Under the pieces are notes generated by a model. That model was not told the origin of the DNA. It searched no databases and saw only the letters and a list, made by a program, of their open reading frames with translations. 64,000 nucleotides of DNA. Origin: Papaver somniferum. Its lineage: Eukaryota; Streptophyta; Magnoliopsida; Ranunculales; Papaveraceae. The translations under genes and the position numbers were made by a program. Shown one piece after another: positions 11,756 through 22,646 of the stretch; within the stretch, counting starts at the first letter, position 1; each line of letters opens with the position of its first letter. Location of the stretch: positions 37,936,393 to 38,000,392 of the forward strand of contig NC_039361.1 in assembly GCF_003573695.1 (NCBI RefSeq), written 5' to 3'.

Positions 11756-13400
11756 AGAGAGAGTAAACGAAGGAATTGGAAAAAACATGCTGTAGACAGT
11801 CAAAGAGCTGAGAGGTTAATGGTGAACGCAGTAAATCAAGTTGGAAAAACAGATAAGCAGAATACTGAAGCAGGATTTTCTGCAAATAACGATATTAAGC
11901 GAACCAGAAATATTACTTCTACAGAAGGAGGAAGAATGCAGAGGCATAAGTTGTGTTCTCAAGACAAAAATGAAGGGTGCGATGGTGATCGCACAGAGGA
12001 GATTGAAAGGGTTATGCGAAACAATATTCTGAAAAGCATCTGCGAGCTTAAGGAGATACAAAAACTGAAGGGGATAAGTGAGTAATGTGGGGAATGCACA
12101 TGTCTTTCTTTATGAGAAACAAGTTGATAAGAAATCTATATACTAGAGTTGTATAAAATCAGAAATTAAAAATGGAATGATAAATTCTAATTTCTTGAAG
12201 TGATACTGTGTCAAGAAAAGAAAAATTAAAATTTTTATAATAAGACCTCAATAAAAGGCACCAGAAATGATAATTCTTATCAAGATATACTAGGAATCCG
12301 AATGTGGCGTGCAACCTAGTTCGCATACATGCAAGAGGCAAAAAGTAAGACATATCGCACGTCATAGTCGGAGAAACATAGAAAGCATGACTCAAGGGAA
12401 AGTTATACCGACCCTGGAACTTGAGTCATGGAGATTTGGGGTGAGAATAAACGAAAATGCCCATCAGGGAGAGGTACCTTAAATTTTTAGTCTAAGATAG
12501 TGATATTAGATTAAGAGACTAAGGTGAGAAAGTCTTTCCTAAGGAGTGCATAAACTCGATCAGGGCGCCGAGGTACACGGTTGAGTCAAGAGTGTCCGGG
12601 GCGTCTGGAGCGTACCTTTCCACTCTTGACAAGTCCTGACTATGATGCACTCGGTACGAAAATACCCCACTTAGGGTGCGGTCTCGCAACCATAAACCTT
12701 ATCGGGAGTGGGATGTGAAACTGCGAAATCAACTGGTTGTTGAATTGACCGGATGGGAAGAGCCATAACCTTAACCCGGTAGAGGTAAGATTCCTTGAAG
12801 GGGCAATCAGGGGGAAGATAAGGATGGCACCCTTCATTAGGGAGCTTAATTGTGTCAAAAGACGTAAATGTCATAAGAATTTTTACTCAAGGGAGTATCA
12901 AGACTTATCATATTTATGCGATAAAACCTGAAGTGGAAATAATACAAGAAAAAGATAAGACGAGATCAATGGGTCGATACACTACAGTGTAAAGACCTCC
13001 TGCGATCTCGTCGCACAGAATTAAGGCAAGATAAGACCTTTACATAGGAAGGCAAAATAAGACCTTGTGAGAAACATAAAATTTTAAACTATTTTTGTTT
13101 TACAGGAATCAACAGAGCAAAAAGAGTGTTGCGAACGCATTCGCACCAAATGCATGGAGAACTATAAAATAACATTAATCATGCTAAATCTATCAAGATG
13201 TGTCAATTAACAGAGGCAAGAATGAGAATGCAAAGGGAATGTTATTTGCCCCATTTCATAGACTTATATACATGCGAAAGAATGATATTTTGGACGCGAA
13301 TGCGAACAAAGGGAATTTATATTAAAGGAGTGAAAACTAATGCTCAAAAAGTGCATGTTTTTAAGATTGCATGAAAAATAATTTACAACAAATGAAAATG
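11756..13400. other. Non-coding spacer where pol should be
   Basis: I find no reverse transcriptase, RNase H, chromodomain or integrase motif on either strand. Part of it (12540-12880) is noticeably richer in GC than its surroundings. Many GCGA/TCGCA words match the base style of the element's LTRs, so it is element sequence rather than host DNA. Confidence 0.6.
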
Positions 13401-13422
13401 ATTAATCTTCATTTTCTTCGTC

Positions 13423-15957
13423 TCACTCAGCCTCATAACCGCTTATTTCTTCTTCAGATTCTTCATCTTCTCCCTCACTGTCCGAAATATCAGAAATATG
13501 TTCATTGTCAGGGATTTCTGGAAATTTATACTTTGTAAGAGAAATGTTATTCTCAGCGCAGACTTTCTTAAAAACAACTTCGCGAGCACGATTAGCATCA
13601 TTACTATTGTTTGAAACCATGATGGTGAAATTCTTCTTCAATTGCCGGTACTTGGAGTTGCGAGCAGATAAATCTTTCTCTTTAGAAGCTAAGCGAGTTT
13701 CTAATTCTTCAATCTTCTGAAGATGATCCTTCTACTTGTCTGTGAAATATGAATAAGCAGGTTAGGACACATAAAAAAAAAAGAAAAGATATTATTTTCA
13801 AAGAAAAGACAAGTATTAAAAGAGAAACATTTGACCTTCATAGTTGGAAACAATGTCTTTAACCAGTGCGGAATTTTCATCTTGAAGACTCACGTTTATA
13901 GCTAAATCCTTTCTAGCATCATTCAGAACCCTAGCATCCCAACTAAATTCAGCTTCGCTTTCTATGAGAAGCTGAGAGCGAATAAAATTTCTTTCTTCGA
14001 CAAGTATGTTCTTTTCTTTCAAAGCTAAATCACGTTCTTTTTGAACCTCAATAATGGATTCTTGGAATTTTTCTAGTGCTTTCGCACCCTTAAGAGAAAT
14101 CTCATGTTTCTCATTAATAAGCTTATTCTTCTTCGTTTCCAAAAATTGAATTTTTTCTTGGATCTCATGAAGACGACGTTTAAAGTTATTAGATGAAGTC
14201 AATAAAGATCTATGGCTTTTTCTAAGAGCAGCATATTTCAGTCTTAATTCTTCCGAACTCAGATTTTCAAATCCTTGGTTGGGATAATTATTTAAAGAAG
14301 AGTTAAGATGTTCTAAAAGGATTTCATCATCAGGGAGATTGGCAGCATCATCCGAAAGATTATACAGGTCTGCGAATATAACAAAATAAGAAATGTGAAT
14401 TATCGCATAAAAATAGAAGAACAAGGAAATTAAAGGCTACATACCAATGAGTTCATCATTTCTTCCTCGGGCTCTGCGAATCAACTCAGAATTGGTCGAA
14501 TTCTCAATTTCAAGCTTAGCATTTTCTTTCTTAAGCTTAATAAGTCTTCTTTGGTAGTCTGAGGAGATTACATAAGATAAACGGTCTCCCTGCGAGAACA
14601 AAAGGAAGTATTGCAGTTAGGAATAAAGCAAGACTAAAGAAAAAACAAAAGGTAAAGTTGCAAATATTACCAAAGAGCCGATTGTGAATTGGAGGCTTGG
14701 ATTTATCGCAGAGGCAGCTCCACGAAGAGATGGATCATCTAAAGTAGGAACATCGCATATTTTAGAGACCATTCCAAAGGCACGATTCAATTCTTCATTG
14801 TCAACAGCAGTCAAAAGATCTCCAGCTAAAAGATTGGGTAACTCTTTCAAAGAAGAGTAAACTGATGAATCCTCAAGAGCAAGAATGTCGTCCTCACTAG
14901 ACTCCGAAATTGAAGAAGAATCGTATCTTTTACGCTTCCTGGAGAGATCATCCATTGAAGATGTCGTTTTTGACGAAGACTTAGACGTAGGCCTTTTAGG
15001 AATATTCTTACCTTTATCTGAAGTCTTATCACACAAAGGTTTCACCTACACGAATAATCAAGATAAGAAACAGAGGCAACAATATTGTTAAAGTTAAACA
15101 AAATGTTTCTTACTTTATTATTCTGCGAAGCTGATACATTGTGTGAAGTCTTGGCCCTCTTAGCAGCCTGTAAATAAAAAAAATGGGAAAATAAGAAATT
15201 GGAAGGAAATTATGCGAGATTGACAATATTTATGCGAAGCCCCCATACCACTTTCTTTGTCTCAGCTTCGGAAAGTACAAATTTCCAAGGTTGGTAAGAA
15301 GAAAACTTTTCGGGAAGAGAAATATCAGAGCCATCCTCAGCTTTACCAGCAATATAAGGACCCTCTAGAATGACAGGGCAATTAAGCCAGCTAGAGTCAT
15401 TAGATCCGCGAGCAGAACTGTTAGATTTGTCATTCCAATCAACATCTCGCATGATCTTATTATCTTCAGCAATACCATCTTTTCTTCTTAGGCGAACGAC
15501 TCATTTAGTTGAATTGCTTTTCATAATTTCAACATAGTAATTTTTGAAGAAGTTATCAAGAGTATATTCGGTAGAATCGATGATCTTATCACGATGCGAT
15601 TCATTTCGCACCTCATAAGGATAAGAGGTATCTAACCAGCTGCACGAAGAGAATATTCCAAAGCTATTCTGATCGCATCACCACTTAGTTGGAATATTCC
15701 CGTGCGAATCGATCATCAACAAGAATTTCATAGAATAAGGGAATTTCTGGGTTGAACAAGGGAATTGGAAGAACAGAAAATTGTCCCAATGAAACAATAA
15801 TTCTTTGATTATTCCATTGTTCGGAATTGACCAAATCAAGATTGAGTTTGGGTGAATAGCCAGATGATGAGGGAAGAGAAAGTGAGTAACCTGTCGAATG
15901 AAGTTCGTCCTTTAACCTGTTGAATTCTGTCTCCATCTTCTTACCAGCAGGAGCCAT
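13423..15957 (-). pseudogene. Antisense reading frame (aORF) of the Tat-type element
   Basis: Read on the minus strand from ATG 15957, segments in order are: MAPAGKKMETEFNRLKDEL.. to about 15685; a frame through LDTSYPYEVRNESHRDKI; a block at 15452-15210 with WLNCPVILEGPYIAGKAEDG and YQPWKFVLSEAE; a Ser-rich basic segment (15045-14617); a long coiled coil (14372-13816; EKIQFLETKKNKLINEKHE); and an acidic tail (13641-13423; SDSEGEDEESEEE). Segments are separated by stops or putative introns. Antisense frames between pol and the 3' LTR are known in Tat elements and have been likened to plant mobile-domain or gypsy-type transposase-like proteins. That identity is inferred from position. Confidence 0.55.
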
Positions 15958-16350
15958 TTTTAGAATGAGAATGGAGATGAGTAAAAGAAGTAAATTACTT
16001 AGTGAAATAAGTTTTAGTTTTGACAAAATCAAGATCAGTGAAAGCATTAGCAGAGAAGATGAAACAAGAAAATAGAAAGAAGAAGGCGAAAGAAAATATA
16101 TAAGGTAAAGTTAGTCCCATTTTTCGAGATTCCATTTCATTAATGCGAGGAATGAACGGATAAAAACAAGTGGTTAAAAAGACGTGTCAGATAACAAGTG
16201 GTTAAAAACACACGCGTAATTAAAGAAAACTGGAATTCTGGAGGAATGTCGGCAAGATAGAATATGAAAAGATACATACATGCGATATTATAGGATGGAA
16301 ATTTCTCATATCGCTCACTCACAATGTAAGCGAAATGAGAAGAGGCAAAA

Positions 16351-16669
16351 TGTAGGAATGAAATATCGCACATATCAATAACTATGCGAAGTAAGGATTA
16401 TCTGATGTAAGCGAGGTCATCGCACATAGCAAAGTTGAAATGACGTATTGGATGATGTCAGCGAATTCACGAGTAAAGTATGATGTTCTATGCGAAATAT
16501 AGTTTGTGCGAGAAGTAGCGAGTGTACATGAGCGAAATGATTCCGAAAATAGTGGATCTCTTAGCTGTCATCCACTATGAGGAATCCTATATAAAGGAAA
16601 GAATTCATCACATAGAGGGAGAGATCTTTTAGTGAGGGCTAGACAAGAAACTAGGAGAGAGAAATTTTG
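16351..16669 (+). repeat. 3' LTR of the Tat-type element, truncated
   Basis: It starts TGTAGGAATGAAATATCGCA and follows the 5' LTR with small gaps (for example about 10 bp near 16530). It stops after GGAGAGAGAAATTTTG, lacking the last ~138 bp present in the 5' LTR. With the end missing, no right target duplication can be read. Confidence 0.85.
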
Positions 16670-17260
16670 AACCCCACCTAAACACCACCAATGCAAACCT
16701 CCAATAACTCAAACACCAATAACAGTTGCTCCTCTAATTCTTAGCACAAACAAAATCCTATCCTTGTATCGATTCACAGCTTCAAACAATTAAAGAAACA
16801 AACCCTAAATTTCAGAGACGACCACCATCTCAACTGCTCAGGTCAGTACCAGATCCAAATCAATATCACCTGTTGATTTCTCGAATTCAATTCAAACCCA
16901 TTGACAAGAACCACCAATTCATGAACCCTAGACTTCATTTCTCTCAATTTTTTCAAAAACCCAATTTCTTCTCCATCTGATTTCTTCATCAACAAAAACC
17001 ATGGTCTCTTTCCGTCGGCTCTTCTTTGTCCCTTACATCTCAGGTGATTGCACATGGTGGTAAGTCATCTGGTTATGATTGGAATTTGATACATACAAGA
17101 ACTATAAGAAATCATTTTGAAGATATTACTTCAATTCGTTGAGTTTGTTCTGAAATTGATTCAGATTGCTATTAGATAAAACAGAGAGAAAAAGACCGGA
17201 AGTCAAAGATTGTGAGACATGAGGTTATTTTTGGTAGTTTACTAAAAACCAAATTTGTTT
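16670..17260. other. Unassigned interior next to the right inverted repeat
   Basis: Exon-like, CAA/ACC-rich sequence. A minus-strand frame (17055-16843; MKKSDGEEIGFLKKLREMKS) looks protein-like but I do not recognise it. It could be a second captured gene piece within the MULE-like region. Confidence 0.3.
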
Positions 17261-17401
17261 TTGCCACGCTTACAGGTGCTGACTCAGCTAACCAAAGCTT
17301 GGACGGAATATCTAACGATAGAAGGAAACGTTAATTTCAATCTATTTGGGGAGGAAACGTTAATTAACGATTTTGGGAAGGGAGGAAACGTAAAATACCC
17401 C
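17261..17401 (-). repeat. Right terminal inverted repeat of MULE-like element
   Basis: Inverted copy of 1342-1482, ending outward in GGAGGAAACGTAAAATACCC. Both arms are 141 bp, with scattered differences. Confidence 0.75.
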
Positions 17402-19645
17402 TAGTTCTTAAAAAACGATATTGTTACGTTATATTTACACAAATTTTAATAAATATAAGTTATGCGAAACACCTGATACATGTATACTTAGGCATAAAAT
17501 TTGGGGACAATGACCGATAAATTGCTCTGAAATTTTCATCCAGAAATAAAATTTGCCAATACAAAATTATACCAGTGTTTCGGTCTTGGCTGCATCCACC
17601 AATCTATGGGTTCAGCAGATTCTACATAGGGGTGTGATGTGACATCCAATCTCCAGTCCCATCCATCCCGGCCAAACCAAAATTCAAAATAAGTAGTATC
17701 CCAAAAGTACATATTTACCCATTTCTTGTTTCATATGCTTCAAAAAAAAATAAATAAATAAATAAATAAATCTTGTTTCATAAATAACATTACATATTCC
17801 CAGTCCCTTAGCTCAGTACATCATTTTCATTCCCACTTCTTCACAAATGAATCCCTCTCTTCAGATCTTATCGCTCCCTCTTAACCATTTCCATCACATC
17901 CCCGAACCTTTCAGAGATCTCTCTCCCTGATTTCACCCTAAATTTCATTTTTAGCCGTCAGGAAGAAGATATCTGGCTGTAAATGTCAAATTTAGGGTTT
18001 TTTAATGGGATTTTTTCTTCAATTGATCCATTTTTTTGCATCGTTGAAATCGATTTAGAAATTTATTGATTAGAAGAAGATGTTTGGTCCGTTTGGAGTA
18101 ACAATCACGAAGAAGAAGAAGAAGAGGAGGAGGAGGATGATGAGATGAAACACGATGAAGAAGGAAACGGGAAATCAAATAATCCAACGACGGCAACGCC
18201 AGAGAAGAATTACACTGAGGAAATTAGATCCTTCACTGTTGATTTTATCAATTTTGTTTGCTAAAGTTGAAGGTGGTAGTTATTTGCCGGCGATGATTTT
18301 TCGGCTCTTGTAGAAGAAGAAGAAGAAGAAGAAGAAGAAGAAGAAATGTATAAACAGGTAAATCTCATTCATTGTTGATTTTATCAATTTTATTTGAACT
18401 TATTTTGTGCTGCTATGTTATCCTACACCACAGCATTAGCTTTATCCTACACCGCTAACCTCAGCTGCCACCCAATAGATTCTTGTTGGCTGCGGAAATA
18501 AATTGACTGAAAATTATTTGGGCAGGCACCCATAACAGTTTGTTTTTAGGCGGGTCTGTTGTTGTTTTGAAATATATAGACTGATCAGCAAAAGTTTAAG
18601 CGTTTCTATTCTTTTGTTTCTTTTCTTCATCTAAGCAGAGAAAAAATATCTTTAAGACCTCTGAAACTACTTGAATTGGATTATCAAGTTCTTAATTAGT
18701 TAAGTATTCCACCATATTGTGTTCTTACTTAGAAGACTTTGTATACTTGCAAAAGCTACAACCTGCTCCCTAATCATTCTCAGAGGTATGTATAATGTAA
18801 TGTTTGATGAAATTTACTGGTTATTATGATTGAATTGAATCATTTAGATGATGATTGAAGATGGGTTTTCTCTATATTGGTTAAATTTTAATGAAAACCA
18901 TAGGTTCTTGAGAAATTTTCTTTAATTTTTCAAGAACCCTTGCAAAAGTGCATATATATATATATATATTGTAATGTTTGGTGAAATTTACTGATTGTTA
19001 TGATTGAATTGAATCATTTAGATGATGATTGAAGATAGGTTTTCTCTATATTGGTTAAATTTTAATGAAAATCATTTAGATTGAATTTACTGATTTTTAT
19101 GATTGAATTGAATCATTTAGATGATGATTGAAGATGGGTTTTCTCTATATTGGTTAAATTTTAATGAAAATCATAGGTTCTTGAACATTAATTATGTTGA
19201 TTTGTGATGGAAATTTTCTTTAATTTTTCAAGAACCCTTGCATAAGTGCATATATATAATGTAATGTTTGATGAAATTTACTGGTTATTATGATTGAATT
19301 GAATCATTTAGATGATGCTTGAAGATGGGTTTTCTCTATATTGGTTAAATTTTAATGAAAACCATAGGTTCTTGAACCTTATGAAGTTGATTCTTGGATG
19401 GAATTTTTTTCTTGATTTTCAAGAACCCCATAGTCTGATGTTGTTTCTTGCTAGTTCTATAAATTTTGGAATGTTAATGATGAGAGAATGCTTCTGAAAC
19501 AATTTTTGATATGAAACTTGGGTTGTCTCTTAATTCCTGGATATTTAAGAAGCAATTGGTAGTGTATTGTAAGTTCATTAGTTTCTTTTAAGTTGGTTAA
19601 AATTCTACATATGATATCTCTTTGTTTTCCCAACTATTGATACAG
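17402..19645 (+). other. Upstream region and 5' introns of the LOB-like gene
   Basis: It includes a short AATA-type microsatellite (about 17748-17772), CT-rich sequence around 17850-17950 typical of plant 5' leaders, and a (GAA)n run at about 18312-18347 followed by a strong donor ACAG|GTAAATC at 18357. I could not find a coding first exon that joins the LOB exon in frame, so the true start codon is undetermined. Confidence 0.4.
18791..19430 (+). repeat. Four diverged direct repeats within the gene's 5' intron
   Basis: The block TATGATTGAATTGAATCATT followed by AGATGATG.TTGAAGATGGG and TTTTCTCTATATTGG recurs near 18827, 19001, 19099 and 19291, with spacings of about 174, 98 and 192 bp. Some copies add TTCTTTAATTTTTCAAGAAC and a TATATA run. 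The second and third units are shortened. Confidence 0.75.
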
Positions 19646-19721
19646 AGAAGACCTGGGAAACCAACAAATGGCTTCTTGGTTGGACATGTTTTAATTTTCT
19701 TTATATAATTATATTATGTAG

Positions 19722-21735
19722 ACAATGTTTAGCATGCAAATTTCTGCATAGACAATGTCCAGAAGGGTGTGGTTATGTTCCACTGTTTCGTTCATGTTTC
19801 AATGTACCGAGATTCCGAATAGGAGATGCAGCTTCCCCTACTGATAGACAGCAAATAGAAGATCGTTTAACGGAGAGCACGAAATATTTTGAAACAAAAG
19901 CCAGAACTGATGAACCTGCTTTTGGGGCAACAGGAGTCCTTATAGGATTAGATCTGCGTATGAGAGATGAAATTAGCCGCTTTAATACTATTGTAGGCAT
20001 GAGTCGCTTCTTTTCCATTAGAGGCAATGTCGTGTATGTTTCTCCACCAGGCACTGAGAATTATTTCGTCCTAAAAGATACAGAAATACTTAAACAGCAA
20101 CATCTAGCTTGTCCTGTGTGCATGTATCTACCACTGAAGTGTGGGGAGAATTGTCCAACTGTTCGATTCTTTGAAGCAGGCGAATCTGCAGATTACATCA
20201 GAAAGTTTTATAAACTACTTTTGGGCCCAACAGCTGTGTTGCCTGATCACCCTAATCTTCAGCCAACTGATGACATAGCGGATATAAGGATTAAAGCATT
20301 GGAGCTCCACGATCCTGTTTATGGGATGACTGGAATAATTTTATCAACGTACAGGGACTGGTGGAACCTTAATCACTGGCTTAATTTGATTGAGAGAGAG
20401 CAACAGCATCGGAGTGTGCAGAATTTGTCTACTGGTCCAACTGGTTCTTCCGACATTAGTACAGACAAAGGCAAAGAGATTGTGACCCCAGAATCAATAA
20501 AAGTGGCGCATGATGAATGTAGCGCAAAATTGATAGATATGGAAGATTTTGATGAGTCTCGTTACAGCAGAGAAGAAGTGTTGGGGAAGTATATGGAGTT
20601 CCTACACGAATGTAGCACTTACGCATCAATCCTGCAGCAACCACAAGAATGGAATTATTCTTTCCGCCCTCAACAAGGAGAATCCTCAAACAGTTCTCCT
20701 TTAAGTTCAGGTCCAACTGGTTCTTCCGACATTAGTACAGACAAAGGCAAAGAGATTGTGACCCCAGAATCAATAAAAGTGGCGCATGATGAATGTAGCG
20801 CAAAATTGATAGATATGGAAGATTTTGATGAGTCTCGTTACAGCAGAGAAGAAGTGTTGGGGAAGTATATGGAGTTCCTACACGAATGTAGCACTTACGC
20901 ATCAATCCTGCAGCAACCACAAGAATGGAATTATTCTTTCCGCCCTCAACAAGGAGAATCCTCAAACAGTTCTCCTTTAAGTTCAGTTCCTCACAGAGTA
21001 AGACTGCCTTTAATCTAGTCTTTGACGATTTTGTCTCCATCACTTTCCTTTGTTTTTTGATTTGTTATTGTCAAGTCCTTCAGTTGATGATTGTGAGTGT
21101 GCAATATTATATCCTTGTTTGTTTTGACGATTGAGAGTACTAATCAGATGAACCAGCCATCAGCTGATCAGTTGCGTAATACAACACTGCTACAAAGACA
21201 ACAGCAACTACCTAGAGTCTCGCAACAAACTCAGCAACAAATACCAGAGAATGTTCCACAAAATGTAGCATCACAGCTACAACAACTGGCAGCTCCTTCT
21301 CTTAGTCAGCAAGCCGCTTCATCATCATCAAGAACAGCAACTTCGTCTCAACAAGGATCGAGCAGTAGCACAGGAACACTACCAACGAATACTACCACAG
21401 ACTCTATATATAAACCTATAAGGTATCCTGGTCACTGGTCAGCCCTACAGCTCCTACCTCTAGATTCTAGAATCTGTTTGTTGACTTAACTTACCTGTAA
21501 TTGGATATTCCTTTAACTGGCTTGCTTCATACATGCTCTCTATTTACTGGTTTTTCAAAATATTCTTTTTTGATGCTTCTCAAGTATTGCATTTAGCTTT
21601 CTAGCTTGCAGCCTTCTAGTACTGGTTTACTGTTGATTATCTCAATATTTGAACTTGGAAATGTCCTCCATCTTATCATTTGAAACTTAACTCTGATGGA
21701 GCTTCCCTTTTATGTCTTCTTGCAGGAACTGGTGA
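19722..21735 (+). CDS. Divergent LOB-domain (LBD-like) protein with two LOB domains
   Basis: Exons 19722-20997, 21148-21422 and 21726-21735 join in frame at GT..AG sites and end SIYKPIRNW-stop; the 5' exon is unknown. LOB domain 1 starts CLACKFLHRQCPEGC (19726 on), the exact C-x2-C-x6-C-x3-C zinc finger of plant LATERAL ORGAN BOUNDARIES DNA-binding proteins, with EPAFGATG in place of the DPVYG block. LOB domain 2 has CPVCMYLPLKCGENC (20110 on), then F..A..A, and a true HDPVYGMTGII block (about 20310), followed by a helix with spaced Leu. LBD proteins normally have one such domain. An exact 92-residue duplication follows, then a Gln/Ser-rich tail typical of transcriptional regulators. LBD factors act in the nucleus; target genes cannot be inferred. 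Confidence 0.65.
20434..20709 (+). repeat. 276-bp exact coding duplication, copy 1
   Basis: It starts GGTCCAACTGGTTCTTCC and ends CTCCTTTAAGTTCA. It encodes 92 residues from GPTGSSDISTDKGKEI to SSNSSPLSS, including a predicted helix VAHDECSAKLIDMEDFDE. By eye it is identical to the copy at 20710-20985. Confidence 0.95.
20710..20985 (+). repeat. 276-bp exact coding duplication, copy 2
   Basis: Head-to-tail with copy 1 with no spacer; 276 is divisible by three, so the reading frame is kept. Confidence 0.95.
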
Positions 21736-22424
21736 TATCATTAGGGACTATGGAAGTTCGTTGCAGCACTAAACTATTGAAGATACGGAAAGATCGGGTT
21801 ATGGATGTTTCACTAGAGATGGACTTAGCTAGCTAGTTCTTGCTCACCCATTGTCCATAGCCCCTCAGCTATAGTTTAGTACCTATAGCAAAGAAAAAGA
21901 ACTCGGCGATGGCTTAGTATGTATGTTTGATGTAGTGGCAGTAGTAACTTTGACATTCTAGTTTACATTCCTACCTATATCAATACCATCATCCCTAGCT
22001 TTAATTTCATGTCTTCGGTACTTTTATCATTTGGTTATATCTTGCTGATGAATCATAAACTACAATATTGTCCTTGATGTTTGAGGAACCACATGGGTTC
22101 TTTTTGGGTGTTTCACTGATTTTATAGCCAGGCACATACTAATTTTTTTCAGGTAAATGTTACATTTAGACTCAGTTGAGCTGAACAGGCCAACCCCGGA
22201 ATTGGGAAGTTTCACCTTAGTTTTAAGGGTTTTATGGTCATAACGCAGTTATTAATAATTATGACAAAACAATGAGTTCAAAATGAAAATGAAGGAACAC
22301 AACTTATGTGACTAAATAATAGGTCTAAAATTAACAGACAACTTATATGACAAAGTAGTGAGTCAAAAATAAAGAGATGCAACATATTCAATAAAGAGGG
22401 AGAATTCTTTGCATGTTTATTCTT
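21736..22424 (+). other. 3' region of the LOB-like gene and intergenic DNA
   Basis: Probable 3' UTR (to about 22000-22100) followed by AT-rich intergenic sequence. No other gene seen. Confidence 0.4.
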
Positions 22425-22646
22425 ATATTATCTTACGCATTATACATCAATTATATAATCAAATAATAACGAATTTGAAACTAATATTTTGGGGATATGT
22501 TCCTCTTATGGAACTCCGCGTTCCTACCAATAATGAGTGTATTCCGACATACTAAACCTCACCATCTACCAATTTTAATTTTAATGGTTAAAAATCTGAT
22601 GATTTCCATCGGCTCATTTTCAAATTAGTAGATGGTGGTGTTCTAC
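22425..22646 (+). mobile_element. Left half of a foldback MITE split by a LINE
   Basis: Sequence such as GAATTTGAAACTAATATTTT and GGATATGTTCCTCTTATGGA is the inverted counterpart of 28838-28978 (ATAAGAGGAACATATCC, ATCTTCAAATCC). A whole copy of the same family is at 61888-62313. The LINE begins at 22647. The left boundary is approximate. Confidence 0.6.
22630..22646 (+). repeat. LINE target-site duplication, left copy
   Basis: AGATGGTGGTGTTCTAC, matching AGATGGTGATGTTCTAC at 28821-28837 with one mismatch. A 17-bp duplication fits LINE target-primed integration. Confidence 0.85.

Larger units (their letters stand above)
5640..16669 (+). mobile_element. Non-autonomous Ty3/gypsy (Tat-type) retrotransposon
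   Basis: The order is 5' LTR (5640-6108), gag, protease, a non-coding spacer, an antisense reading frame, a purine-rich tract (GAAATGAGAAGAGGCAAAA just before 16351) and a truncated 3' LTR. Gag with a C..H...GH....C knuckle, followed by an Ogre/Tat-like protease, and an antisense frame before the 3' LTR are known features of the Tat lineage. Reverse transcriptase, RNase H and integrase are entirely absent, so any mobility would have depended on proteins of a relative. A solo LTR at 8098-10608 is nested within gag. Confidence 0.8.
1342..17401. mobile_element. Putative Mutator-like (Pack-MULE-type) element with nested insertions
   Basis: Two 141-bp segments, 1342-1482 and 17261-17401, are clear inverted copies of each other and face outward, as in Mutator-like elements. 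Between them lie a fragment of a cellular EXO70 gene, two retroelement insertions and unassigned sequence, but no transposase. That is the composition of a Pack-MULE enlarged by later insertions. The 9-bp flanks (TATTTATTT and TAGTTCTTA) agree at 6 of 9 positions, which in AT-rich DNA is weak evidence for a target duplication. The two ends could instead belong to separate elements. Confidence 0.4.

Noticed and set aside
13505..13720. Plus-strand frame opposite the acidic tail of the antisense ORF
   Set aside because: The acidic SDSEGEDEESEEE tail on the minus strand is the more protein-like reading.
18312..18347. (GAA)n run as a CRISPR or satellite array
   Set aside because: A simple microsatellite; there is no spacer structure, and CRISPR arrays are not expected in a plant genome.
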